Shown: positions 52,739 through 62,027, numbered from the stretch's first letter. The stretch: 62,737 nt of DNA from an uncultured Flavihumibacter sp. (GCA_946482545.1 CAMLRX010000004.1:1-62737), one strand, 5' to 3'. Numbers and translations: made by a program. The notes: generated by a model from the letters alone, not told the origin.

Positions 52739-54658
52739 ACGCCGGGTGAGTTCTATCTCCAGTTGTTTGAGGTGCTGGTGCGTTTGCATGAGCGTAAGCT
52801 GCTCTTCCAGTGAATGTGGCCGCGCCATATCCTGCTGGTTCATGTCTATCAGGCGCTTAATCTTCCTTAGTTTGAGGTAGTTCAGTGTGCCTTCCACTTC
52901 TTCCCGGTAACGGGCTTCACGTTCCTGCACGGGCATATCGAATTGTTCTTTCCACTTATCGCTGAGTTCGTAAGGGAAGTCCATCAAACCCACCACCAGC
53001 GTACTGATGTCGCGGTCTTCGGCGTAGATGAAGTCTTTGGGAACGGGTTCCTTTCCTGCATCGTACCATTGTTTATACAGGTGGATAACATTCAGGAGTT
53101 GTTTGTTGTCGAACAGATCGTCTTCCACATTTTCAGTAAAGAAGTAATCGGCTACCTTAATGGTCTCGTCCCATTCTTTGAGGCCGAATTCCAGCAGGGC
53201 ACGCACCACGGCTCTTTCCTGCTGTTCATCTTTGTAGAGGAGCTGGAAGCTGTCGGTTTGTTCATCTGCGAATACTTCATCGGGCGGCATTTCGGTGTAA
53301 GCCGGCCCCTGATCTTGTTGGAACTGTGCTTTTTCTTCTTTGCCGATACGATCCCGGATGAACTTGTTCACCAGGTTGTGCAGTCCTGATTCATCAATTT
53401 TCAGGATTTCCGAAGACTGCCGGATATAATCCTGCTGCTTGGTAAAATCTTCTGTTTTGTTGATCCTGGAAATGGTTTCCGCGATCTGGCTTACCACCTG
53501 CGATTTCTTTGCCGCGTCGGCACCCGCGTCTTTCAGGGCTACTTCCAGTTGGAAAAGAATAAAATCCTTTTTGTTGGTGGCCACAAACTCGCGGAAAGCG
53601 GTGGCGCCTACTTTATTGACGTAACTGTCTGGGTCCTCCTTGTCGGGAATGAGCACCAGTTTTACGTTCAACCCTTCTTCCAGGGCCAGGTCCAGTCCAC
53701 GCAAAGCGGCTTTTACCCCGGCCCCGTCACCATCGTACACGATGGTAAGGTTAGGGGTGTATTTCCTGATGAGCCGGAGTTGGTCCACGGTAAGGGAAGT
53801 ACCCCCGCTGGCCACCACGTTCTCAATACCGGCCTGGTGCAGGGAGATTACATCGGTATAACCTTCTACGAGCAGGCATTCATTGGCTTTATCGATCGCC
53901 TGCCTTGCGAAGTAAGAACCGTAGAGTATCCTGCTTTTTACGTAGATATCGTTCTCCGGGGTATTGATATATTTAGGCGCTTTGTCGTTCTTTTTGATGA
54001 TGCGGGCGCCAAAACCGATTACTTTTCCCGTCTGGTTGTGGATAGGGAAGATGATCCGGCCGCGGTAGTTGTCGATGGCTTCATCGTTCCGGAATACGAC
54101 CAGCCCCGACTTCTGTAAAAGCTCCGGGTTGTATTGGTTTCTGAGGGCGTGTTGCGAGAAATGCGTCCTGGATTCCGGGGAATAACCCAGTTGGAATTTC
54201 CGGATGATCTCTTCATTGAAGCCGCGCTCTTTCAGGTAGCTCAATCCTATGTCCTGGCCCTCTTCTTCATTCCATAAAAAATCGGAGAAGAATTTCTGGG
54301 CGAAGGTGTTCAGGATGTAAAGACTTTCCGCGGCTTGTTGCTGCAGCAATCTTTCCGGGCTCACCGCTGTTTCTTCCACTTCAATGTTGTAGCGGTTGGC
54401 GAGCCAGCGCAGCGCTTCCACATACGAGTATTTCTCGTGTTCCATCAGGAAGCCGATGGCGTTGCCGCTTTTACCGCAGCCAAAACATTTGTAGATTTCC
54501 TTTACGGGAGATACCGTGAAGGAAGGCGATTTTTCGTTGTGGAACGGGCACAGCCCCATGTAGTTGGTGCCGCGTTTTTTCAACTTCACGAAACTTCCTA
54601 CAACATCTATCACGTCGATGCGGGAAATGATCTGTTGTATGGTTTCCTGGGTAATCAT
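52715..54658 (-). CDS. dnaG: DNA primase
   Basis: The 647-residue protein has the CHC2 zinc finger (C37, H40, C58, C61 in LCPFHNEKSPSF and CFGCGKSGN), the EGYTDVISLHQAG TOPRIM motif with E, and VYDGDGAGVKAALRG with the D-x-D of the same site. The C-terminal DnaB-binding region is long and helical. It synthesises RNA primers for replication. It is preceded on the same strand by an NlpE-like lipoprotein gene (20 bp), with which it may share a transcript. Confidence 0.97.
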   Translation of the reverse strand: MITQETIQQIISRIDVIDVVGSFVKLKKRGTNYMGLCPFHNEKSPSFTVSPVKEIYKCFGCGKSGNAIGFLMEHEKYSYVEALRWLANRYNIEVEETAVSPERLLQQQAAESLYILNTFAQKFFSDFLWNEEEGQDIGLSYLKERGFNEEIIRKFQLGYSPESRTHFSQHALRNQYNPELLQKSGLVVFRNDEAIDNYRGRIIFPIHNQTGKVIGFGARIIKKNDKAPKYINTPENDIYVKSRILYGSYFARQAIDKANECLLVEGYTDVISLHQAGIENVVASGGTSLTVDQLRLIRKYTPNLTIVYDGDGAGVKAALRGLDLALEEGLNVKLVLIPDKEDPDSYVNKVGATAFREFVATNKKDFILFQLEVALKDAGADAAKKSQVVSQIAETISRINKTEDFTKQQDYIRQSSEILKIDESGLHNLVNKFIRDRIGKEEKAQFQQDQGPAYTEMPPDEVFADEQTDSFQLLYKDEQQERAVVRALLEFGLKEWDETIKVADYFFTENVEDDLFDNKQLLNVIHLYKQWYDAGKEPVPKDFIYAEDRDISTLVVGLMDFPYELSDKWKEQFDMPVQEREARYREEVEGTLNYLKLRKIKRLIDMNQQDMARPHSLEEQLTLMQTHQHLKQLEIELTRRSGTVIVK

Positions 54659-54678
54659 GGTGAGCTGGCAAATATAGA

Positions 54679-55125
54679 CTAAAAGTCGCCGGTTTTGGCC
54701 AGAATATAGCGGTCTTTCAGGCTGCTCTGGATTTCCTTCCCTTCAGTATCGAGCAGGGTGAGTTTGCTGATGCCCAGTTTGTATTTCCTGGACGAACCTG
54801 TTTGGGAAAGAGTGATGGTGCCACTTTGCTGGCTCCATTTTCCACTGGCAGTAAAAGTGGTGGCATTGGGTTTACCGAGATAAAGGCTGTTCTCCACGAA
54901 ACTGCTGTCGGCAAAAAGGTAGATGCGGGTTTCAATGCCGGCGCAATCCGCGCAGGGGAGCAGCCCTTCATATATGCCTGTTACGCCGCCGCTGGCCACG
55001 GTGTTCACAAGTGTGCTGGCGGTTTCTTTGGTTTCTTCCGCGGCGCGTTTGGCGGCCTCTTGCTGACTTTCACTACAGGACGAAAGTATGCCTGCACAGC
55101 ATACCATAGCGATGAACTTGTTCAT
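54679..55125 (-). CDS. NlpE-N-like lipoprotein
   Basis: The ATG at 55125 (148 residues) starts a lipoprotein signal (AMVCCAGILSSC; lipobox S-S-C); the longer frame overlaps the neighbouring kinase gene. The mature protein has an Ala/Glu-rich helical linker, then GIYEGLLPCADCAGIETRIYL, where P-C-A-D-C matches the CxxC of the NlpE N-terminal barrel, and a small beta domain to the end. NlpE in E. coli reports lipoprotein traffic and envelope stress. A copper or stress sensing role is inferred. Confidence 0.8.
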   Translation of the reverse strand: MNKFIAMVCCAGILSSCSESQQEAAKRAAEETKETASTLVNTVASGGVTGIYEGLLPCADCAGIETRIYLFADSSFVENSLYLGKPNATTFTASGKWSQQSGTITLSQTGSSRKYKLGISKLTLLDTEGKEIQSSLKDRYILAKTGDF

Positions 55126-55156
55126 ATAAAAAGGTTTCCTGAAAGGTAGAGAATTA

Positions 55157-56962
55157 TCAGGAAATGGGCAGACTAACCCTGAGCGTGCATCCTTTTCCCG
55201 GTGCTGCGTCCAGGTTAAAATCACCATGATAGGAGTCTACCCTGTATTTGATGTTGGTGAGCCCGCTGCTCATTTCCAGTTCGGGTATAAAACCAATACC
55301 ATCGTCGGTAATGGAAAGTGTTAACCTGCTGCCTTTTTGCTGCAGTGAAATACGGCAGGAAGCGGCCTGGGAGTGCCTTACGATGTTGTTCAACTGCTCC
55401 TGGATGATGCGGAGGATGGTGAGTTTTGAATCGATATCTGTAGCGGAATCGGCATCCTCATCAATATCAAGTTCTACCATCAGTTTCCCGGTATTGATCA
55501 ACGGATCGGTGAGTTCACGGATGGAGGCGGTAAGGCCGATATCGCGTAATACCTGCGGAGTAAGCGCACCGGAGAGGAACCTGATTTCTTCGATGGCGTC
55601 GCTGAGGTATTTGGTACTTTTTACGAGCAGTTCTTCATTGAGGTTGCCTTCCTGCAATTGCAGGTCTATATAGAGTTTGGTGGTGGAAAGTACCTGGCCC
55701 ACACTTTCATGGAGCTGGCGGCCAATTTCGGCGCGTTCTTTTTCCTGGGCCTCTATCGTGGCGCGGGTAATGTCTTTCTGGAAGGAAAGCTGCTGGTTGC
55801 GCAGGGCTTCTTCCATTTCTAGCTGCTCCGTAATGTCCATGCCCGTACCGCCGATGGCGATGGTGTTATCACTCATGCGCAGGGGGAATTTCATCACGAG
55901 GAAGCTCCGTGTTTTCCCCGCAGGGGAAGTGATTTTTTCAACAGCGATAATGGTCCGGTTCTGTTTGAGGACTTCTTTGTTGTTGCGTTGGAAATCATCC
56001 GCGGCTTCTTTGGGGAAAAGTTCATAAATGTTTTTTCCGATCACATTCGTATCAAACCTGAACTCCCGCAGACTTTTCCTGTTGAAGAAAATCATATTGC
56101 CATCTGCCGCGGTAATCCAGTTGAGGGAAGGGGTATTGTTCATGAACGATTTGAACATGGTTTCCCCCTGGTTGTATTTGTTTTCGAGTTCTACCTGGCG
56201 GGATATATCACGGAAACTGATGGCTGCGGCAACGGGATTGCTGTTTCCTGGATCCAGCACCGGACTGATGTTCAGCGAAAGCCATTTGATGCGTTCATTT
56301 ATTTCAATACCGATCACCTGGTTGCGGAGAGAAGTGCCCGCTAGAAAAGCCTTGTAAATGGGATGTTCCGTTAACAGCACCATACTCATGTCTTTCCTGT
56401 ACACGTGCCATTCTATTGGAGGGTGAAACCATTGCCCAATGGTGGCCTGATCCATTTCCAGGATATATTCCGCATTCTGGTTACAACTTACCACGGCGCC
56501 ATCCCTGTTGTATAAAACGATGCCTTCGCTGATGCCGTCCAGCATCTGCTGGTTGTGGGCCAAAGTCTGCTCCAGTTGGTGTGAGGAACTTTTTAGTGCG
56601 GTAATGTCTTTGCTGATACCTATATAACCGATTTTCTTTCCATCCTTATAATATTCGTTCACACTGCTCAGCAGGTGAATCTGTTCTCCGGCGCCATTGA
56701 CGAAGCTCATCTCACCTTTCCATACTTTCTGTTCCAGGAGGGCTTGCATGACGGTATCTCTTGATCCTTCAGCGTACTGGAATACATGCAGCTCGGAAAG
56801 TCTTTTTCCGAGTCCGTTTTTGGAGATAAGCTCATACAATTTCGCGGCCGCGGCGTTGCTGTATACGATACGGAATTCATTGTCCAATGCTATTACGGCA
56901 TCGTTTACCTGGTCCAGCAAATCCATCGAAAAGCCATCAACAGTGGAAACAAGTGTCAACAT
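55157..56962 (-). CDS. Soluble PAS-domain histidine kinase (NarL-type HisKA_3)
   Basis: The 601-residue protein has no membrane segment. Three PAS domains lie at about 12-120, 132-250 and 262-385, including FRIVYSNAAAAKLYEL and GISEGIVLYNRDGAVVSCNQ. HisKA_3 follows with EKERAEIGRQLHESVGQVLS (His about 418), then a HATPase ending in a GCTLRVSLPIS tail. Kinases of this type work with NarL/FixJ regulators, none of which is in the window, so it is an orphan here. It lies 31 bp upstream of the NlpE-like gene. Confidence 0.9.
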   Translation of the reverse strand: MLTLVSTVDGFSMDLLDQVNDAVIALDNEFRIVYSNAAAAKLYELISKNGLGKRLSELHVFQYAEGSRDTVMQALLEQKVWKGEMSFVNGAGEQIHLLSSVNEYYKDGKKIGYIGISKDITALKSSSHQLEQTLAHNQQMLDGISEGIVLYNRDGAVVSCNQNAEYILEMDQATIGQWFHPPIEWHVYRKDMSMVLLTEHPIYKAFLAGTSLRNQVIGIEINERIKWLSLNISPVLDPGNSNPVAAAISFRDISRQVELENKYNQGETMFKSFMNNTPSLNWITAADGNMIFFNRKSLREFRFDTNVIGKNIYELFPKEAADDFQRNNKEVLKQNRTIIAVEKITSPAGKTRSFLVMKFPLRMSDNTIAIGGTGMDITEQLEMEEALRNQQLSFQKDITRATIEAQEKERAEIGRQLHESVGQVLSTTKLYIDLQLQEGNLNEELLVKSTKYLSDAIEEIRFLSGALTPQVLRDIGLTASIRELTDPLINTGKLMVELDIDEDADSATDIDSKLTILRIIQEQLNNIVRHSQAASCRISLQQKGSRLTLSITDDGIGFIPELEMSSGLTNIKYRVDSYHGDFNLDAAPGKGCTLRVSLPIS

Positions 56963-57038
56963 AGTAACGAACCCAGCTTTGTTTTACAATACAAAAATTA
57001 GGGAAAATCGTAAGGGTGAGGTGCCTGAAGTGGCGGCC

Positions 57039-57116
57039 TTAACCTGCCATTAACATGTCCCTTTTACGCAAAGGTTTGCATGTTAACCGCCTATTAACGG
57101 AATGCCTGTAATTAAC
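57039..57116. promoter_or_regulatory. TTAAC motif cluster upstream of the PAS kinase
   Basis: TTAAC occurs at 57039, 57050, 57083, 57094 and 57112 (start positions), with spacings of 11, 33, 11 and 18 bp; three of the four intervals are multiples of 11. TTAACATG (57050-57057) and CATGTTAA (57079-57086) form an inverted repeat. The region lies between the divergent PAS kinase and the small gene 57221. It may bind a dimeric or oligomeric regulator. Confidence 0.4.
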
Positions 57117-57220
57117 GGTGTTTTGGGGATTATATTGGACATTGCACAATTTTGAAAAGGGCCTTGCGTTTTATTTTTTTGTATCCTACATACCTTTTGA
57201 AAACTAAAATCCGGTTAACT

Positions 57221-57475
57221 ATGAACCAACTGCTACTCAACCAGCAGGATTACATCGCCGATCGTTTTCTGATCGCGGAATCCTGGGTACAGGAAACCAG
57301 TAAGATCGCACTGTATAAAGTGCACTCCTGGCAAAGGGCCTGTGCATTACCACCGCAGCAAGCGCACCACAAAAAAGAGATCATGGAGTTGATCAATGAA
57401 GCGTTCTTTTCATTTGTTCCTCCCGGCTTCGTATTAAGCGAGGAAGGCTTTTATTTTACTGAAACCGCCAATTAA
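57221..57475 (+). CDS. Small hypothetical protein
   Basis: The ATG at 57221 (84 residues, MNQLLLNQQDYIADRFLIAE) is preferred; the frame runs 23 codons further upstream without conserved look. The sequence is mixed, with a helix NQQDYIADRFLIAESWVQ and a basic centre, and no signal peptide. I do not recognise a family. It is divergent from the PAS kinase and converges on the DUF2452 gene with only three bases between stop codons. Confidence 0.6.
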   Translation: MNQLLLNQQDYIADRFLIAESWVQETSKIALYKVHSWQRACALPPQQAHHKKEIMELINEAFFSFVPPGFVLSEEGFYFTETAN

Positions 57476-57478
57476 ACC

Positions 57479-58273
57479 TTAAGAAACTTCCATCCATGTA
57501 TGATCGGCCAATAGCTTCACAGGAGCTATTACCCTAAGGAATGGGCCGGCACCACCGCCCCATTCCTTAGGACTGATCATGGAAATGGTGTAACTCCCAT
57601 CTTTCTTTTCATACAGGTGGTATACCTGTCCGATCACAGGTTGAAAACTCAGTTTCGCTCCATAAATCATCATCGACAATTCTTTTCTCTTCTGTATCTC
57701 CTGTGCCTGCAAGGCCAGCAATTCAATCTGTTTCCTGATCTGTTCCAGTTGCATATTGGTCTGTTCCTCCATGGCGGTTAGCGCCTTGTGGCGGATCATT
57801 CCTTCTTCTGTGGGCCTGATCACCGCGCCTGAAACGGAGGCCGAATAAGGCAATACATTCATTTGTTTGTGGTAATACTCCACATTGGTGAAGGCTTCCG
57901 GGCCAAGGTGTTTGCGGGTCACGCGCAGGTAGCCGTTCGGCATAATCTCGTGCAGTATCTCAACTACGGGATTTTCAGCTTTGTAAAAGATGGTTTCGAA
58001 GGTAATGCTGTCTGGAAAACGTGCTGCAACTTCATCTGCCCAGGCATTGTCTGCTGCGGGATAACGTGTTCCATCGGCGGGAACCGTATAGGCTGAAGCG
58101 AACGACTGGTTTTCCAGCGTTACCCAACTCATGTCCACTACAATACTATTGCTTTCCGATTCTTGTCCTTTACTGATGCGGAAGGTGCCTGATTTCGGGC
58201 GTTCCCCTTTTTCATACACACCTTTTTCAGGGAACAATTGCCAGCTTGCTAAGAAGTTATATGCCTGGATCAT
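57479..58273 (-). CDS. DUF2452-family protein
   Basis: The 264-residue protein starts with MIQAYNFLASWQLFPEKG and a beta-rich N-terminal half, then a helix of QEIQKRKELSMMIYGAKLSF, the FQPVIGQVYHLYEKKDGSYTISMISPKEWG segment (split) that I associate with DUF2452, and a beta-type end. Function is unknown. It is cytoplasmic by sequence. It lies downstream of the bestrophin gene on the same strand (87-bp gap) and could share its transcript. Confidence 0.75.
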   Translation of the reverse strand: MIQAYNFLASWQLFPEKGVYEKGERPKSGTFRISKGQESESNSIVVDMSWVTLENQSFASAYTVPADGTRYPAADNAWADEVAARFPDSITFETIFYKAENPVVEILHEIMPNGYLRVTRKHLGPEAFTNVEYYHKQMNVLPYSASVSGAVIRPTEEGMIRHKALTAMEEQTNMQLEQIRKQIELLALQAQEIQKRKELSMMIYGAKLSFQPVIGQVYHLYEKKDGSYTISMISPKEWGGGAGPFLRVIAPVKLLADHTWMEVS

Positions 58274-58360
58274 GGCGCAAAACTAGGAAGGATTCGGCAT
58301 TGGACACTGCTTATTTCATGAAAAACAGCATTCAATAAAGCATCCTTCCTTCTTGTATAA

Positions 58361-59293
58361 TCACATCACAAAATAATGCTCCTTCTCTTCAACAACAGGT
58401 GTTTCAGGCTCATGCGGATCTTCTGCTTTTTCAAATTGACAGAGTTGCAGCAGGTTCTTTTCAATACTCCTGGCAATGGTGGTAACCGGGGTATCCGTGG
58501 GCTTATTTTCAAATGGATCCTGGAGGTGGATGGCCATTTTCTCGATGAGCAGAAAGCAGGCGGATATGGCCACCACCAGCGGCACTTCAAAAAGGCCGAA
58601 ATATTCGATCACCCCGAAAGGCAGCAGGCAGATGAACAGCATCAGCGCCAGGTGGATGTAAAGGCTGTAGGTACTTGGAAACACCGTATTCTTGATGCGC
58701 TCGCATTTACCCATGGCATCGCATAGGCGAGAAAGCGTCTGGTCTATTTCCACCTGCTGGTACCGGTTGATCCAACCTTCTTCCAGGGCGAGGGCGAGGT
58801 CGCGGCCCTGGAGTTCCAGCAGCGCGGTGGGCACATTGTCCACTTCCCGGATGAATTCGATGTCTCTTTTGGTGAGGTGCTTTTCCAATCCCCTGGCCGA
58901 AGGCTGGTCGCGGAGGTGTTGCCCCAGGCTGTAGTTCCAGGCAATCTGCCTGCGCACCACGCGTTCACGGAATCGTGCCACTTCATCGGTCTCATATTGG
59001 GCGCGTGTATAATTCATAATCTGGCGGGCCAGGGTCCTGGAATCGTTCACGATGGCACCCCAGATGTGACGGGCTTCCCACCACCTGTCGTAAGCCTGGT
59101 TGCTCCGGAAACCCAGCAGGAGGGAGATTACCGTGCCCAGGATGGTAGGTACCGCAATGGGAATGGAAATTCTTGTGAAATGGTAAGTATCATATACGAT
59201 CGCGATCAGCGAGGCATACAGGAGTATCACCAGCAACTCGTACCTTATTTTTCCGAATGTGTATTTAAACGGTATGTTTTTCTTCAATAGCAT
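58361..59293 (-). CDS. Bestrophin-family anion channel-like protein
   Basis: The 310-residue protein has four hydrophobic segments and typical bestrophin motifs: an N-terminal helix ELLVILLYASLIAIVYDTYHF, the SLLLGFRSNQAYDRWWEARHIWGAIVNDSR region (split), and a C-terminal PLVVAISACFLLIEKMAIHLQDPFENKPTD with the conserved Q-D-P-F. Bacterial bestrophins form pentameric anion channels in the inner membrane. It lies 35 bp downstream of the usp gene, so the two probably form one transcript; no partner function is proven. Confidence 0.92.
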   Translation of the reverse strand: MLLKKNIPFKYTFGKIRYELLVILLYASLIAIVYDTYHFTRISIPIAVPTILGTVISLLLGFRSNQAYDRWWEARHIWGAIVNDSRTLARQIMNYTRAQYETDEVARFRERVVRRQIAWNYSLGQHLRDQPSARGLEKHLTKRDIEFIREVDNVPTALLELQGRDLALALEEGWINRYQQVEIDQTLSRLCDAMGKCERIKNTVFPSTYSLYIHLALMLFICLLPFGVIEYFGLFEVPLVVAISACFLLIEKMAIHLQDPFENKPTDTPVTTIARSIEKNLLQLCQFEKAEDPHEPETPVVEEKEHYFVM

Positions 59294-59328
59294 AATTCCT
59301 CGGTTTTACTGCTTCGCCCCAACATGGC

Positions 59329-59823
59329 TCAGTTCCTTACAAAGGACAGCGTCGGCTCAATAACTTTCTGAATAGTATAGGTCACTTCTTTTTTACGCGG
59401 CTCCAGTTCTGCCAATACGGGAATACCGGCTTTTTTGAAGAACGTAGTAGGGTTGATGCTGCGTTCGTGTACTTTCCGGTATTGGTAATAATCCGGGCAA
59501 ACGATCATGTCTATTTCGTTGGCATCCAGGAAATTACGGAAGAGAGATACGGTATCCCCCTGCATAAAACGGAATTGTATGCGGTGGATGCTGCGGGGGT
59601 ATTGGTCTTTTAATTGTTTGCAGGCATTTCTGAATTCGTCTGTTACCAGGTCGTGGTAAGGCTGTCTTTTGGCGGATCCCACCAGGTCGGAAACGAAAAA
59701 GGGGAGTTCAAAGGCGTGGAAAAGTATAATATCTAACTTCTGGCCATCCAGCGTTTTAACGGCTTGTTCCACCATTTTGAGGGAAGCGGTCGTGAAGTCG
59801 GTAGGTACTAGAATATGTCTCAT
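59329..59823 (-). CDS. Universal-stress-protein-family protein
   Basis: The ATG at 59823 (164 residues, MRHILVPTDFTTAS) begins exactly at the usual Usp first strand; a GTG 21 bases earlier is less likely. The ILFHAFELPF strand, the VSLFRNFLDANEIDMIVCP strand and a KAGIPVLAELEPRKK end fit a Usp domain, although the ATP-binding G-2x-G-9x-G-S/T motif is not clear. It may respond to stress through the adjacent two-component system, since the region in front carries 11-bp repeats. Its -7-like sequence is CAGATTTG (59851-59844 on the minus strand, one base off). Confidence 0.8.
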   Translation of the reverse strand: MRHILVPTDFTTASLKMVEQAVKTLDGQKLDIILFHAFELPFFVSDLVGSAKRQPYHDLVTDEFRNACKQLKDQYPRSIHRIQFRFMQGDTVSLFRNFLDANEIDMIVCPDYYQYRKVHERSINPTTFFKKAGIPVLAELEPRKKEVTYTIQKVIEPTLSFVRN

Positions 59824-59882
59824 TTGCCATGTTTTTATTACCACAAATCTGATGTTGTAACATTAGAATGGCTTAAATGAAC

Positions 59883-59926
59883 GGTTAGAGATGGATTATA
59901 ATCGGATTAGAATAGGATTAGAAATG
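59883..59926. repeat. Four tandem 11-bp GATTAGAATnG repeats between usp and the HAMP kinase gene
   Basis: The units are GGTTAGAGATG (59883), GATTATAATCG (59894), GATTAGAATAG (59905) and GATTAGAAATG (59916), each 11 bp, so the motif recurs on one face of the helix. They lie 32-75 bp upstream of the -7-like box of the usp gene and just before the stop codon of the HAMP kinase gene. OmpR-type regulators often bind such phased direct repeats. The adjacent OmpR-type response regulator is the obvious candidate. Binding is inferred. Confidence 0.6.
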
Positions 59927-59927
59927 T

Positions 59928-61298
59928 TTAGATACAGGGGAGGGAAATGCGGACGGTGGTACCAATTTTCTCCTGCGACTGCACCTCCAGTTTGCCTTTA
60001 TGGATGCGGATGATGTTGTTGGCGAGGGGAAGGCCGATGCCATACCCTTCATAATTGCCGGTGTTGGAGGCCCGGAAGAACGGGTCGTAAATATGTTTCA
60101 GTTCAGCAGAAGGGATGCCGATTCCACTATCGGCCACGGTCACATGTATGAAGCCGTCTTCCACTTCCATTTTAACGGAAACCTTTCGGTTACCGGAATA
60201 TTTACAGGCGTTCATGACGATATTGCCGACTGCGATTCTGAGCAGACTGTAACTTCCGTGTGTGGTGATCTCGTTCTCATCGGCTGGGAGTTGCCCCATG
60301 TAGATATGCACTTTATTGGCGGGGTCTATCGCGTCTACATGTTCTTTTACATCGAACAACAATTGATCCACCCGGATGGTCTCCCATTGTTGTTTTTTCC
60401 CGTCGAACCCTGATTGCGCGAGCGCCAGCAGGCCTCTGGTGAGTTGTTGCAATTTCTCGGCTTCTGAAACGATGGTGGTAAGGCTTTGGCGGTAGGCTTC
60501 CGCGTTCCGTTCTTTTGATAGGGCGTAATCGGCTTCGCCAATGATGGTGGTAAGGGGGGTACGGAATTCGTGCGATGCGTTGCTGATGAAATTATTCTGC
60601 GTTTCGAAGGCCGTTTGCAGCCGGTCGAGCATCTGGTTAAAGGTTTGGGTGAGTTCCGCTATTTCGTCGGTACTACCGGTTTCGGGTAAACGCAGGTGGA
60701 GGTTGCCCACGCTGATCTCCTTAAAACGTGCCGTAATATCACGTACGGGCTGGAAAGTGCGGCGGGAGAAGAAAAGGCCCACACTGAAAATGAAGATCAC
60801 AGAAGAGATGAAGGTCACGATCAGGATATCCCGCAGGTGCTCTAGGCTCTCGTTCACATAGTTGTTGGTTGCTGATTTGATCACCAGGTAGTCGCCCGTT
60901 TCGTCCTTGTACAATATGCCCGCGAAATGGCGGAGCTTTATCTGGTGGTATACTGTTTCACCATTTGCTTTAATGACGTTCCGCATGTACGACATAGGCA
61001 GCGGGTTGTCTTTCGCCGGCTGTGGCTGCCCCGTTTCCCTGTTTACTTTTACGATAAATGCTTTCTCTTCCGGCAGTGTTTCCAGGTATTTTTTTTGAAT
61101 GGCGCGGAACGCTTCGGTGGAAACCTGATCCTGTTCAAAGCGGAACTTGGCGGAGATGCGGGCGCGCAGTTCCAGTCTTTTATAAAAATCGTTGTAAGCG
61201 TATTTGTTGGAGAAATAATAGATGGCCATGCTGAGTATGAATACTACAGTGGCGGTAAGCAGGGTGAACAGTATGGCAGTTTTCGTTTGTATCTGCAT
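59928..61298 (-). CDS. HAMP-domain sensor histidine kinase (OmpR-class partner)
   Basis: The 456-residue protein has TM1 at about 9-29, a periplasmic domain of about 130 residues, TM2 at about 160-180, HAMP (FQPVRDITARFKEISVGNL), HisKA with ISNASHEFRTPLTTI (His about 243), and a HATPase ending VQSQEKIGTTVRISLPCI. It follows the response regulator gene by four bases, so the pair is one operon. Its signal is unknown. The 3' end runs into the 11-bp repeats ahead of usp. Confidence 0.92.
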   Translation of the reverse strand: MQIQTKTAILFTLLTATVVFILSMAIYYFSNKYAYNDFYKRLELRARISAKFRFEQDQVSTEAFRAIQKKYLETLPEEKAFIVKVNRETGQPQPAKDNPLPMSYMRNVIKANGETVYHQIKLRHFAGILYKDETGDYLVIKSATNNYVNESLEHLRDILIVTFISSVIFIFSVGLFFSRRTFQPVRDITARFKEISVGNLHLRLPETGSTDEIAELTQTFNQMLDRLQTAFETQNNFISNASHEFRTPLTTIIGEADYALSKERNAEAYRQSLTTIVSEAEKLQQLTRGLLALAQSGFDGKKQQWETIRVDQLLFDVKEHVDAIDPANKVHIYMGQLPADENEITTHGSYSLLRIAVGNIVMNACKYSGNRKVSVKMEVEDGFIHVTVADSGIGIPSAELKHIYDPFFRASNTGNYEGYGIGLPLANNIIRIHKGKLEVQSQEKIGTTVRISLPCI

Positions 61299-61302
61299 GT
61301 TA

Positions 61303-61977
61303 TCATGCTTTCATCATATAACCCATTCCTATGACGGTGTGAATGAGTTTATGATCGCTTTCCTTGTCTATCTTTTTACGGAGGTAATTTACATAAACAT
61401 CCACAACATTGGTGCCCATATTAAAATCAATGCTCCAGACGTGTTCGAGTATTTCGATGCGGGAGAGTACGCGGTTCCTGTTGCGCATGAAATATTCGAG
61501 TAGCCTGAACTCGGTTGAGGTGAGGGCGATGAAATTACCGTTTCTGGTAACGGATTTAGCACCCAGGTCCAATGCAAGGTCTGCCACCTGTAATACGTTG
61601 GATTCCTGCACTGCGAGGTGTTTGCGGCGCGTGAGGGATTTTATCCTGGCTTCCAGTTCAGCGAATTTGAAGGGTTTTACGAGGTAATCGTCGCCACCTG
61701 CATCCAGGCCAGCCACAATGTTTTCGGTGGTACCCAATGCGGTGAGGAACAGGATGGGTGTATGCACCTGGTCTTCCCGAAGTCTTTTGCATACTTCCAT
61801 GCCACTGATGCCGGGCAGCATAATGTCCAGGATGATTACATCGAATTCATACTGGGAAGCGAGCGTAAGGCCCATTTTGCCATCTGGCGCCACGGTGATG
61901 CCGTATCCCGCTTCTGTGAGACCGCGGTTGATCAGGCTGGCTACGTTGGGTTCATCTTCTACCAGTAGTACTTTCAT
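61303..61977 (-). CDS. OmpR-family response regulator
   Basis: The ATG at 61977 (224 residues, MKVLLVEDEPNVASLI) is preferred; the longer frame reads through the upstream AT-rich repeats. The receiver domain has D51 in ILDIMLPG and K in YLVKPF; the C-terminal winged helix has TSTEFRLLEYFMRNRNRVLS and VDVYVNYLRKKID. It is the likely partner of the downstream HAMP kinase and may act on the 11-bp repeats at 59883-59926. Confidence 0.93.
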   Translation of the reverse strand: MKVLLVEDEPNVASLINRGLTEAGYGITVAPDGKMGLTLASQYEFDVIILDIMLPGISGMEVCKRLREDQVHTPILFLTALGTTENIVAGLDAGGDDYLVKPFKFAELEARIKSLTRRKHLAVQESNVLQVADLALDLGAKSVTRNGNFIALTSTEFRLLEYFMRNRNRVLSRIEILEHVWSIDFNMGTNVVDVYVNYLRKKIDKESDHKLIHTVIGMGYMMKA

Positions 61978-62027
61978 GAATTTTGAATTTTGAATGATGC
62001 ATTTTGAATGTACCCACCCCCATAAAC

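Noticed and set aside
58285..58350. AGGAAGGAT / ATCCTTCCT inverted repeat between bestrophin and DUF2452 genes
   Set aside because: The 48-base spacer makes a functional hairpin unlikely, and there is no T run after it.
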